Origin: Candidatus Bathyarchaeota archaeon | GTDB lineage: Archaea; Thermoproteota; Bathyarchaeia; Bathyarchaeales; Bathycorpusculaceae | Assembly (NCBI GenBank): GCA_030626685.1 | Contig: DAOUTL010000066.1 | Coordinates: forward strand, 1-7,021 | Length of the DNA stretch: 7,021 bases | Reading direction: 5' to 3' | Shown: positions 1 to 5,532 of the stretch, piece after piece | Position numbering within the stretch: the stretch's first letter is position 1 | Layout: each line of letters opens with the position of its first letter | Notes under the pieces: model-generated | What the model saw: only the letters and a program-made list of their open reading frames with translations | Told to the model about the DNA's origin: nothing | The model's database searches: none | Translations under genes and position numbers: made by a program

Positions 1-566
1 TAATAGGTGAGAGACGTTTCAGGGCGGCAGCAAAAGCCGGCTTAACAACTGTCCCAGCCGTAATCTTAGACGAGGCTTTGAAGCCAGAAGAAGCCCTGGA
101 AACACGCCTAATTGAGAACCTTCACCGCGAAAGCCTGGATCCACTTGACGAGGCTGAAGCGTACGCGGCGCTCAGAGAAATGGGTATGACGGTTTCAGCC
201 GTAGCCAGACGCGTCGGCAAGGGCAGGCCTTACGTTTCTAAACGGTTGAGGCTTTTGAGGTTGCACCCAGAGGTTAGGCAAGCAGTGCGACGTGGAACAG
301 TAACGCCTGGACACGCACAGCCGTTGTTGAGGCTTACGCCTGAAAAGCAGCTGAGCCTAGCAGAGCAGGTGAAAGCTGAAAATTTAAGCGTTGAAGAGAC
401 GAGGCAGAAAGTGAGGGAAATCATTGGAAAACCTTTAAAATGGCGGCTCATACCGGTAAGGCTTGACCTGGAAACGTTTGAAGCATTGAAGAGAATAGCG
501 CCGGACGGAGACGTTAAAAGGCTGATAAAAGAAACTATACAAAAACTCGTAAGAACCTATGTCTAA
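1..566 (+). CDS. ParB/RepB/Spo0J-family DNA-binding protein, 5'-truncated by the window edge
   Basis: The reading frame is open from base 3, so the TTG at 78 is internal and the true start lies before the window; 187 codons remain. The first visible residues are IGERRFRAAAKAGLTTVPAV, the ParB box with the GERRxR motif that binds CTP phosphates in studied ParB proteins. ENLHRESLDP (bases 114-143) is the next conserved ParB box. A helix-turn-helix follows at about bases 183-257 (GMTVSAVARRVGKGRPYVSK), then the helical DNA-binding region ending in PGHAQPLLRLTPEKQ. A short basic C-terminal tail of about 45 residues ends the protein and may be the dimerisation part. The family binds parS-like sites and slides as a CTP-gated clamp in chromosome or plasmid partition; some archaeal members are transcription regulators, so partition is not proven. 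GC is high: bases 121-240 are 58% G+C by my count, against about 41% in 961-1080 within livF. It is convergent with the next gene, with only 33 bases between the stops. Confidence 0.92.
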   Translation, partial: IGERRFRAAAKAGLTTVPAVILDEALKPEEALETRLIENLHRESLDPLDEAEAYAALREMGMTVSAVARRVGKGRPYVSKRLRLLRLHPEVRQAVRRGTVTPGHAQPLLRLTPEKQLSLAEQVKAENLSVEETRQKVREIIGKPLKWRLIPVRLDLETFEALKRIAPDGDVKRLIKETIQKLVRTYV

Positions 567-599
567 AAGTACCCTAAATGTTATCAAGGTTTTTGCATA

Positions 600-836
600 T
601 TAATAGTCTACGTCTACTTTTTTAGCATTAGTGAAATCCAATGGATAGATGCTGAGAGATTTTTCTTCGATGCATGCTTTACAAAAGTAATTAGTAACTC
701 TCCCATGACTGCCACGCACTCTATAAACTTCTTCTCCAACTTCGAAAATGGTTTTACAAATTTTGCACTTAGGTTTTTCACCTGATCTTGAAATACTGCT
801 TTTCGTAAGTGTTATCAGCTCCATAATTGCTTCCAC
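600..836 (-). CDS. Small CxxC...CxxC (zinc-ribbon-like) protein, function unknown
   Basis: I do not recognise this 78-residue protein. It has two cysteine pairs, C24-x2-C27 (CKICKTIF) and C52-x2-C55 (FCKACIEE). They are separated by a 24-residue segment containing GEEVYRVRGSHG, the layout of a small zinc ribbon or treble-clef-like metal site. There is no membrane segment or signal peptide, so it should be cytoplasmic. Its GTG start lies 8 bases after the livF stop, so it may be the last gene of the transporter operon. An alternative ATG at 822-824 gives MELITLTK and 74 residues; a TATATAAG motif overlapping the livF stop is about the right distance upstream for a leaderless transcript beginning there. 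It could be a nucleic-acid-binding or protein-binding accessory factor. The metal-site reading is inference from cysteine spacing, and there is nothing that ties it to transport beyond position. Confidence 0.65.
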   Translation of the reverse strand: MEAIMELITLTKSSISRSGEKPKCKICKTIFEVGEEVYRVRGSHGRVTNYFCKACIEEKSLSIYPLDFTNAKKVDVDY

Positions 837-842
837 AAGATT

Positions 843-852
843 TCTTATATAC
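843..852 (-). promoter_or_regulatory. Possible TATA box for the small CxxC protein gene
   Basis: On the minus strand, GTATATAAGA overlaps the livF stop codon (845-847). Its centre is about 25 bases before the ATG at 822-824, the usual archaeal TATA-to-start-site distance, so a leaderless transcript could begin at that ATG. No clear BRE is visible, and read-through from livF is equally possible. Confidence 0.25.
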
Positions 853-1549
853 CGAGGTATGTTTCCTTAACGTGTTCATTGTTTAGCAAATCTTCACCTT
901 TTCCTTCTAAAGTGATTCTTCCATTTTCCAATAGGTAGGAATAATTAGCTATTTCAAGCACCCGGTCAATGTGCTCTTCAACTATGAGTAATGTTATTCC
1001 TGTTTTTGACAGATTTTTTACTGTTTCGAAAACCGAGTCCACAAGTTTTGGGGCTAATCCTAGACTTGGTTCGTCAAGCATTAAAAGTTTTGGTTTACTC
1101 ATTAACCCTCTAGCTACTGCAAGCATTTGTTGTTCTCCTCCGCTTAAAGTTCCGGCCATCTGGTTTTCTCTCTCCCTAAGTATGGGAAAAAGGTTGAATA
1201 TTTCATCTAAAGATGCTCTTCTAACACTTCTCGCTTTCTTTGGGTATGAGCCAACCCTTAAGTTCTCCATAACTGTTAGCGCTGGGAAAATCTTACGTCC
1301 CTCTGGAATTAGAACTATTCCACTTTCAACCCTCTTGTGCGGAGGAAGATTATCTATGTTAGCATTTTTGAAGCGTATTTCGCCACTTCTCTGTTTTAAG
1401 AGACCAGAAATCGTTCGAAGAATAGTTGTTTTCCCAGCACTGTTAGGTCCTACTATTGCTGTTATTATGCCTTCATCAACCTTAAAAGATACGTTGTAGA
1501 GAACTTGGATGTCTCCATATGAAACGTTTATTTTATTTACGTAGAGCAT
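845..1549 (-). CDS. livF: LivF: ATPase subunit of a branched-chain amino acid/amide-type ABC importer
   Basis: This 234-residue protein is one of the two nucleotide-binding subunits that power the LivHM permease on the cytoplasmic face. Motifs in order are Walker A GPNSAGKT (34-41), the LivF-type Q-loop region VLIPEGRKIFPALTV (79-93), the signature LSGGEQQ (135-141), Walker B LLMLDE (155-160, with D159 and E160), and the H-loop in VEEH (H193). All catalytic elements are present and the length is typical. I chose the ATG at 1547-1549 because a GGTGA ribosome binding site (1555-1559) lies 5 bases upstream and the protein then begins MLYVNKINVSYG, as LivF proteins usually do. A TTG at 1561 and a GTG at 1558 would add only three or four residues and overlap that site. 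The gene overlaps the end of livG by 17 bases, implying coupled translation. The imported substrate cannot be told from this subunit. Confidence 0.95.
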   Translation of the reverse strand: MLYVNKINVSYGDIQVLYNVSFKVDEGIITAIVGPNSAGKTTILRTISGLLKQRSGEIRFKNANIDNLPPHKRVESGIVLIPEGRKIFPALTVMENLRVGSYPKKARSVRRASLDEIFNLFPILRERENQMAGTLSGGEQQMLAVARGLMSKPKLLMLDEPSLGLAPKLVDSVFETVKNLSKTGITLLIVEEHIDRVLEIANYSYLLENGRITLEGKGEDLLNNEHVKETYLGI

Positions 1550-2261
1550 ATTTTTCACCAAGATAAGCTTTTATTACTTTCGGGTCACCAGCCACCTCTT
1601 CGGGTTTTCCTTCTGAAATCTTTTCTCCGTGGTGCATAACCACTATTCTGTCAGCAACTTTCATGATGATCCTCATTAAGTGCTCTATTAATATGATGGT
1701 TACTCCAGTTTTTCTGATGTTGTCTACCGTGATGAGTGTTCTCTCGGTATCTGTTGGTGATAGACCTGCAAAGGGTTCGTCAAGAAGTAAAAGCTTTGGT
1801 TGTGTAGCTAGAGAGCTTGCAATAGCTAAAGTCTTCTGAAATGCAACAGGCAACTTATTAGCTTTAACGCTTCCATACTGAGAAAGAGCCACTAAACTTA
1901 TGCTCTCTTCAGCAATCTTTCTAGCCTTGGAAGTACTTGTTACTCTGTTGAACGCGCCAATCATAATGTTGTCCAGAACTGATATGGCTCCGAGAGGTTT
2001 GGGAATTTGGAAGGTTCTGGCAATTCCTTTTCTGCAGATCTCATGAGGCTTAAGATTTGTTATGTCTTCGCCTTTGAACGTTATCGTCCCTGAGTCAACT
2101 GGATAAAACCCTGTAATCAGATTGAACAGGGTGGTTTTTCCAGCTCCGTTAGGTCCTATTATCCCTAGAAGCTTACCTTTCTCCAGTTCAAACGAGAAGT
2201 TCTTTACGGCAACTAATCCTTTGAAGTTCTTTGTGACGTTATCCACATCTAAAAGCTTCAT
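1533..2261 (-). CDS. livG: LivG: ATPase subunit of the same importer, with a degenerate signature motif
   Basis: This 242-residue protein is the second nucleotide-binding subunit, pairing with LivF. Walker A is GPNGAGKT (36-43), the Q-loop is ARTFQIPKP (Q85), Walker B is LLLLDE (157-162), the D-loop region is PFAGLSPTD, and the H-loop is IEH (H194). The signature segment reads KLPVAFQKTLAIA (136-148). The usual LSGGQ, or the LPYGQ common in LivG, has become LPVAF, and the glycine that contacts ATP is missing. The rest of the domain is intact, so this looks like a functional variant rather than a pseudogene. I chose the ATG at 2259-2261 because it shares ATGA with the livM stop (4-base overlap). 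It also has GGAGG (2270-2274) 8 bases upstream. The ATG at 2276 lies on that GGAGG and would add only five residues, MEEGQ. Confidence 0.94.
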   Translation of the reverse strand: MKLLDVDNVTKNFKGLVAVKNFSFELEKGKLLGIIGPNGAGKTTLFNLITGFYPVDSGTITFKGEDITNLKPHEICRKGIARTFQIPKPLGAISVLDNIMIGAFNRVTSTSKARKIAEESISLVALSQYGSVKANKLPVAFQKTLAIASSLATQPKLLLLDEPFAGLSPTDTERTLITVDNIRKTGVTIILIEHLMRIIMKVADRIVVMHHGEKISEGKPEEVAGDPKVIKAYLGEKYALRK

Positions 2262-3265
2262 TTGCCCTTCCTCCATTTAGAACGCAAAGTTTCTAAAAGT
2301 CCTGAGGCTTTACCGTAGATTCCTCCTGGTGCGAAGATTGAAACAGATATTAATAAAATTCCATAGATAACTAAGTGAAATCCCTCCCACATGCCGCCTA
2401 AATAAACCCTGCATACCGTTTCAACGGGAATTAAGACGAAAGCTCCAATCACAGGACCTAACAGGGTTCCTGAACCTCCAATTACAGCGGAGAGTAGCAT
2501 TTCAACGGATATGAGAACCCCCATCGTTGAATTTGGATGAATGTAAAGAAAGTATTGAGCGTAAAATGTTCCAATTACGGCTGAGAATGATGCGCTCAAG
2601 ACCAAGGCTATTATTTTGTATCTTTTGACATCTACGCCTAGGGCCTTAGCGGTTTCTTCATTTTCACGTATCGCAATGAAGTAGTAGCCGACCTTTGATC
2701 TTTCCATTTTATAAAGGATTAATATTTGGACGAGTAGTAGGGTAAGAGCAATGTAGTAATATGGAATTTTAGAGGAGAATTGGAAGTAGTAAAGGGAAGA
2801 GCTCGCAATAATGGGAATTGTTAATCCCATAGCTCCGCCTACGTAAGGCGTATACTCAAACACGAGCCTAATTATTTCCCTTACAGCTATCGTTGATAAG
2901 GCGAAGAAGTGTCCAGACAGTTTTAGAAGAGGTAAAAATAACGCTGCTGCGACTATGCTTGTGAGTATCACTCCAGCAATCATTCCAATCCAAGGACTTA
3001 CTCCAAAATTCAGCAATAGCAGGGTGGAAGTGTAAGCACCTAATCCGAGAAACGCGCCGTGTCCAAAGGAGACTAAGCCGACGTATCCAGAGAGGATGTT
3101 CCAAGCGTTGTTGGCGAATGCGAAGAAGAATATCATGATCATAACGTGTAGAAAATACGTGGACTTACTCATTAGAGGAGCTATGCACAGAGCTATCAGT
3201 GTCATAAGTAGTAACTCAAGTTGTTTGCTTTTTAACGAAGATCGCAACATTTTTATTCGTAACAT
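2258..3265 (-). CDS. livM: LivM: permease subunit of the branched-chain amino acid/amide-type ABC importer
   Basis: This 335-residue, very hydrophobic membrane protein is one half of the translocation pore, partnering LivH. Family landmarks are SGYVGLVSFGHGAFLGLGAY (59-78), the cytoplasmic coupling loop AIRENEETAKALGVDVKRYK (198-217) that docks on the ATPase, VIGGSGTLLGPVIGAF (261-276), and the terminal FAPGGIYG (311-318). I expect roughly nine to ten membrane helices from the hydrophobic runs, with a short basic C-terminal tail. Its length fits the common 300-340 residue form, without the long N-terminal extension of E. coli LivM. The ATG at 3265 is preceded by GGGGA and starts 1 base after the livH stop. 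A second ATG at 3248-3250 has no visible ribosome binding site. Specificity is set mainly by the binding protein and not by this subunit. Confidence 0.95.
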   Translation of the reverse strand: MLRIKMLRSSLKSKQLELLLMTLIALCIAPLMSKSTYFLHVMIMIFFFAFANNAWNILSGYVGLVSFGHGAFLGLGAYTSTLLLLNFGVSPWIGMIAGVILTSIVAAALFLPLLKLSGHFFALSTIAVREIIRLVFEYTPYVGGAMGLTIPIIASSSLYYFQFSSKIPYYYIALTLLLVQILILYKMERSKVGYYFIAIRENEETAKALGVDVKRYKIIALVLSASFSAVIGTFYAQYFLYIHPNSTMGVLISVEMLLSAVIGGSGTLLGPVIGAFVLIPVETVCRVYLGGMWEGFHLVIYGILLISVSIFAPGGIYGKASGLLETLRSKWRKGK

Positions 3266-3266
3266 T

Positions 3267-4133
3267 TTACTTCCCCATTAACCCTTTAGGTCTAATGAGC
3301 AGAGTTATTATGAAAACTATGAAAACTATAATGTGTTTATAAGCTGGTGCTACAAGAAAGCCTGCGAGGCTTTCAGTTAGCCCTATGAGAAAGCCTCCGA
3401 GTATTGCACCCATAAAATTTCCCATTCCTCCAACTACACAGATGACGAACGATAAAACGCAGAAAATTTCCCCTACTTCTGGCTGTATTGGATACACAAG
3501 AGTGAGTAGAACACCAGCTACTCCTGCACACGCACTTCCAAGACCGAAAGTTAACATGTATATCTTGTTCACGTCAACTCCCATTAATTTTGCAGTTTCT
3601 CTATCCTGTGAGGTTGCACGAATTGCAATGCCAGTATCTGTCTTTTTAAAGAACATGTATAAACCGATTGTAAAAATCAACGCTACGAGAGAGGATAACG
3701 CATAGCCTAAGCTTATCCTTATCTCCCCCAACGATAGAACAACATCAGAATAAGAGGTTGGAAGGGTTCTCCAAGTTGACGACCAAAAGAAGGTTGCTAT
3801 GTTTCGAAGGAAAAGGAGCAATCCATATGTAGTGAACACTTGGATTACCATCCTCTCCCCAAGTATCGGTTTGACTAAAAATATTTCAGAAATAGCACCC
3901 AATCCAAAAAGCATAAGCATGCTTATCGGTAGGGAGAGCAAAGGATCCCATCCTAAGAGAACGAACATAAAATAAGTTGCGTACATGCTAAGCATTATAA
4001 ACTCTCCATGTGCAAAATTTATGAAATCCATAACTCCGTATATTACGTTTAAACCAAGCGCTATTAACGCATATACTGCCCCAATGAGGAGCCCGTTTGT
4101 GATTGTTTGCAGAAATAACATACCCCAAGACAT
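3267..4133 (-). CDS. livH: LivH: permease subunit of the branched-chain amino acid/amide-type ABC importer
   Basis: This 288-residue integral membrane protein forms the pore with LivM. It shows the LivH hallmarks: GLNVIYGVMDFINFAHGEF (27-45) in the first helices, the coupling loop AIRATSQDRETAKLMGVDVN (170-189), GGMGNFMGAILGGFLIG (235-251), and the terminal RPKGLMG (281-287). Length is normal for the family and I see no frameshift. The ATG at 4131-4133 has a strong archaeal ribosome binding site, GGTGAT (4140-4145), 6 bases upstream. Between it and the binding-protein gene is a hairpin followed by T8, so its expression is probably below that of the binding protein. The downstream livM starts 1 base after its stop, which suggests translational coupling of the two permeases. 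Confidence 0.95.
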   Translation of the reverse strand: MSWGMLFLQTITNGLLIGAVYALIALGLNVIYGVMDFINFAHGEFIMLSMYATYFMFVLLGWDPLLSLPISMLMLFGLGAISEIFLVKPILGERMVIQVFTTYGLLLFLRNIATFFWSSTWRTLPTSYSDVVLSLGEIRISLGYALSSLVALIFTIGLYMFFKKTDTGIAIRATSQDRETAKLMGVDVNKIYMLTFGLGSACAGVAGVLLTLVYPIQPEVGEIFCVLSFVICVVGGMGNFMGAILGGFLIGLTESLAGFLVAPAYKHIIVFIVFIITLLIRPKGLMGK

Positions 4134-4139
4134 GATTTT

Positions 4140-4145
4140 ATCACC
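4140..4145 (-). promoter_or_regulatory. Ribosome binding site of livH
   Basis: GGTGAT on the minus strand matches the anti-Shine-Dalgarno complement GGAGGTGAT and ends 6 bases before the livH ATG. It lies just beyond the T8 tract, so the permease genes can be translated independently of the binding-protein gene when transcription passes the hairpin. Confidence 0.7.
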
Positions 4146-4147
4146 TT

Positions 4148-4181
4148 AAAAAAAAGGGTGGGAGGTTTATCTCTCCTCCCA
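4148..4181 (-). terminator. Intercistronic hairpin plus T8 between the binding-protein gene and livH
   Basis: Read on the minus strand, TGGGAGG (4181-4175) pairs perfectly with CCTCCCA (4165-4159) across a 9-base loop, AGAGATAAA. CCC and then eight T residues (4155-4148) follow. The loop holds the TAA stop of the binding-protein gene (4167-4169). A 7-bp GC-rich stem followed by a T run is terminator-like in bacteria, and T runs alone cause termination in archaea. Because livH, livM, livG and livF lie downstream and have their own ribosome binding site, this is more likely a partial terminator or a processing/stabilising hairpin than an operon end. Confidence 0.65.
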
Positions 4182-5450
4182 TGAAGGTTGTGGAAACACT
4201 GGATCAAATGTTGCTGTTTCGCGTGGATACACTGAACGGAACTCTCCGTTGATTATCTGAACTATGCAGCCTTTTCCCAAAATGTTTTGGCCTTTTGAGT
4301 CAAATTTAACGCCGTCCCACGGCATTATTATTTCATCAGCTGCTATCTCTAAGTTTACTAAGGCATTTTTAATGTCTTCTGGGTTGGTAGAACCTGCTTT
4401 TTCAATAGCCCAGTATAAAACGTATGCCGCAGTATACGCTCTTGCCGAGTGCCCATCGAGGTTGAACCCGTATCTTTCGTTGAACCTTGCGTTCGCTTCC
4501 TGTGAAATAGACCTTTTAAGATCTGGACTCCATCTGGCCTCTGCGAACACGTAGTCTCCCAGTTTACCTGTTCCCTCTACGAAGTATTGAGTAATGTGTC
4601 CCCCGTCTATTCCGATGAATGCTTTGCATTCGAAATCTAGTCTATGAAAAGTTTTTTGTAGCATAATAGAGTCTTCAGTGTACGTAGCCATGAAAACTAC
4701 ATCTGGCTGAGCTTTTTTAAGCTCCATTACTTCAGTGTCATATTGCAGTGATTTAGAATCGTATGGTATGTCTGCAACAAGTTCCCACTCTGAGTATTCA
4801 GGTTGTGTGAGTAAGTCCTTCCAAACATCACCTGCAGTTTTTCCAAAAAGAGTGTTTTCGTATAGCAATGCAACGGTTTTTACCGGTACTCCTTTGTCTT
4901 TCGCAAGCCATTTTAAGAAGTCGAAGGTGAACTTGCAGTAGAGACCGTCGTGTGGTGTAACTCTGAAGAAGTATTCCCATCCGTGTTCAGTTAACGTTAT
5001 TGAAGTAGATCCTTCGTTAACATATGGTACTTTGTATCTTTCGGCGACAGGTGCAGAAGTGGATGTTGTGCCACTTAAGATGCTTCCCATTATAGCGCAT
5101 ACTCCATCTACCGTTATGAGCCTTTCAGCCTCATCTGCAGCTCTTTTAGGGTCTCCTTCACTGTCAGCGAAAATGATGTGTAGCAGGGCGCCATCAAGCG
5201 ATTTCACTCCACCTGCTTCATTTATTTCATCAACTGCAAGTTCAATAGCATATCTGTCGTTTCTTCCTAATACAGCGTAGGCACCTGTGAGAGGATAGAT
5301 TCCCCCTATTTTAACTTCTGTTACTAGAGGTTTTTGAGATGGAGGAAAGGCTGCGAAGTAGGCTGCAACAATTACAGCTATTGCAATGATTACGCTTACT
5401 ACTACTGCTTGGATCTTAGTTATTGCTTCTTTCGAAGATAGTTTTTCCAT
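4167..5450 (-). CDS. Solute-binding protein of the Liv-type (branched-chain amino acid/amide) ABC importer
   Basis: This 427-residue extracytoplasmic receptor delivers ligand to LivHM. Residues 1-14 are short and polar (MEKLSSKEAITKIQ), residues 15-34 are a hydrophobic helix, and there is no lipobox cysteine. It is therefore probably membrane-anchored, either by the uncleaved helix or after class III (prepilin-like) processing. The mature part is a type I periplasmic-binding fold. It opens with VKIGGIYPLTGAYAVLGRND (46-65), followed by AIELAVDEINEAGG (68-81), IIFADSEGDPKRAADEAERL (92-111), and MGSILSGTTSTSAPVAERYK (121-140) leading into VPYVNEGSTS. FFRVTPHDG and LLYENTLFGK complete the set. 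These are Peripla_BP_6/LivJ-type landmarks and the length is normal. The ATG at 5448-5450 has AAGGAG (5459-5464) 8 bases upstream. Family members bind leucine, other amino acids, urea or short amides, so the ligand is open; the neighbouring amidohydrolase hints at an amide or cyclic amide. Confidence 0.93.
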   Translation of the reverse strand: MEKLSSKEAITKIQAVVVSVIIAIAVIVAAYFAAFPPSQKPLVTEVKIGGIYPLTGAYAVLGRNDRYAIELAVDEINEAGGVKSLDGALLHIIFADSEGDPKRAADEAERLITVDGVCAIMGSILSGTTSTSAPVAERYKVPYVNEGSTSITLTEHGWEYFFRVTPHDGLYCKFTFDFLKWLAKDKGVPVKTVALLYENTLFGKTAGDVWKDLLTQPEYSEWELVADIPYDSKSLQYDTEVMELKKAQPDVVFMATYTEDSIMLQKTFHRLDFECKAFIGIDGGHITQYFVEGTGKLGDYVFAEARWSPDLKRSISQEANARFNERYGFNLDGHSARAYTAAYVLYWAIEKAGSTNPEDIKNALVNLEIAADEIIMPWDGVKFDSKGQNILGKGCIVQIINGEFRSVYPRETATFDPVFPQPSWEER

Positions 5451-5475
5451 TTGTTTTTCTCCTTTTTCATGTTTC

Positions 5476-5494
5476 TTGCGCCATCTTTTGCGCC
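5476..5494 (-). repeat. Two direct copies of GGCGCAA, 12 bases apart, in the leader of the binding-protein gene
   Basis: The minus strand has GGCGCAA at 5494-5488 and again at 5482-5476, separated by AAGAT. The 12-base period is close to one helical turn, and each copy contains the self-complementary GCGC. They lie about 26-44 bases before the ATG, near where transcription would start if the TATA-like TAATATTT at 5513-5520 is used. They could be tandem regulator sites; chance is possible for a 7-mer. Confidence 0.4.
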
Positions 5495-5501
5495 TTTCTA
5501 C

Positions 5502-5524
5502 TTCCTAATCGGAAATATTAGGAA
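5502..5524 (-). promoter_or_regulatory. Perfect 8+8 inverted repeat, candidate operator overlapping a TATA-like box
   Basis: TTCCTAAT (5502-5509) and ATTAGGAA (5517-5524) form a perfect inverted repeat around a 7-base spacer. It lies in the 82-base gap between the creatininase-family gene and the binding-protein gene. On the minus strand, TAATATTT (5520-5513) inside it resembles an archaeal TATA box. That would give a start site near 5490 and a leader of about 40 bases carrying a good ribosome binding site. A dimeric regulator bound here would block TBP. No T run follows on the minus strand, so it is not a classic terminator; an RNA hairpin remains possible. Confidence 0.5.
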
Positions 5525-5532
5525 TGTAGGGC

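Noticed and set aside
78..80. TTG at 78 as the start of the ParB-family gene
   Set aside because: The frame is open back to the window edge and encodes the conserved GERRFRAAAKAGLTTVPA segment, so the gene begins outside the window.
969..1499. Long plus-strand open frame (176 codons) opposite livF
   Set aside because: It is a shadow of livF: the minus-strand protein has every ABC ATPase motif, while this frame has no recognisable domain and no ribosome binding site.
1547..1561. TTG at 1561 or GTG at 1558 as the livF start
   Set aside because: The GGTGA at 1555-1559 is better read as the ribosome binding site for the ATG at 1549, which also gives a normal LivF N-terminus.
2259..2276. ATG at 2276 as the livG start
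   Set aside because: That ATG overlaps the GGAGG serving the ATG at 2261, and the latter forms the ATGA overlap typical of coupled genes.
2868..3104. Minus-strand 78-codon frame inside livM
   Set aside because: It lies in another frame wholly within a clear permease gene, and its product is not membrane-like and has no recognisable motif.
3385..3705. Plus-strand 106-codon frame opposite livH
   Set aside because: It is antisense to conserved permease sequence, with composition explained by the complement of hydrophobic codons.
4264..5280. Several plus-strand frames opposite the binding-protein gene
   Set aside because: All lie antisense to a strong family match and show no domain or start signal.
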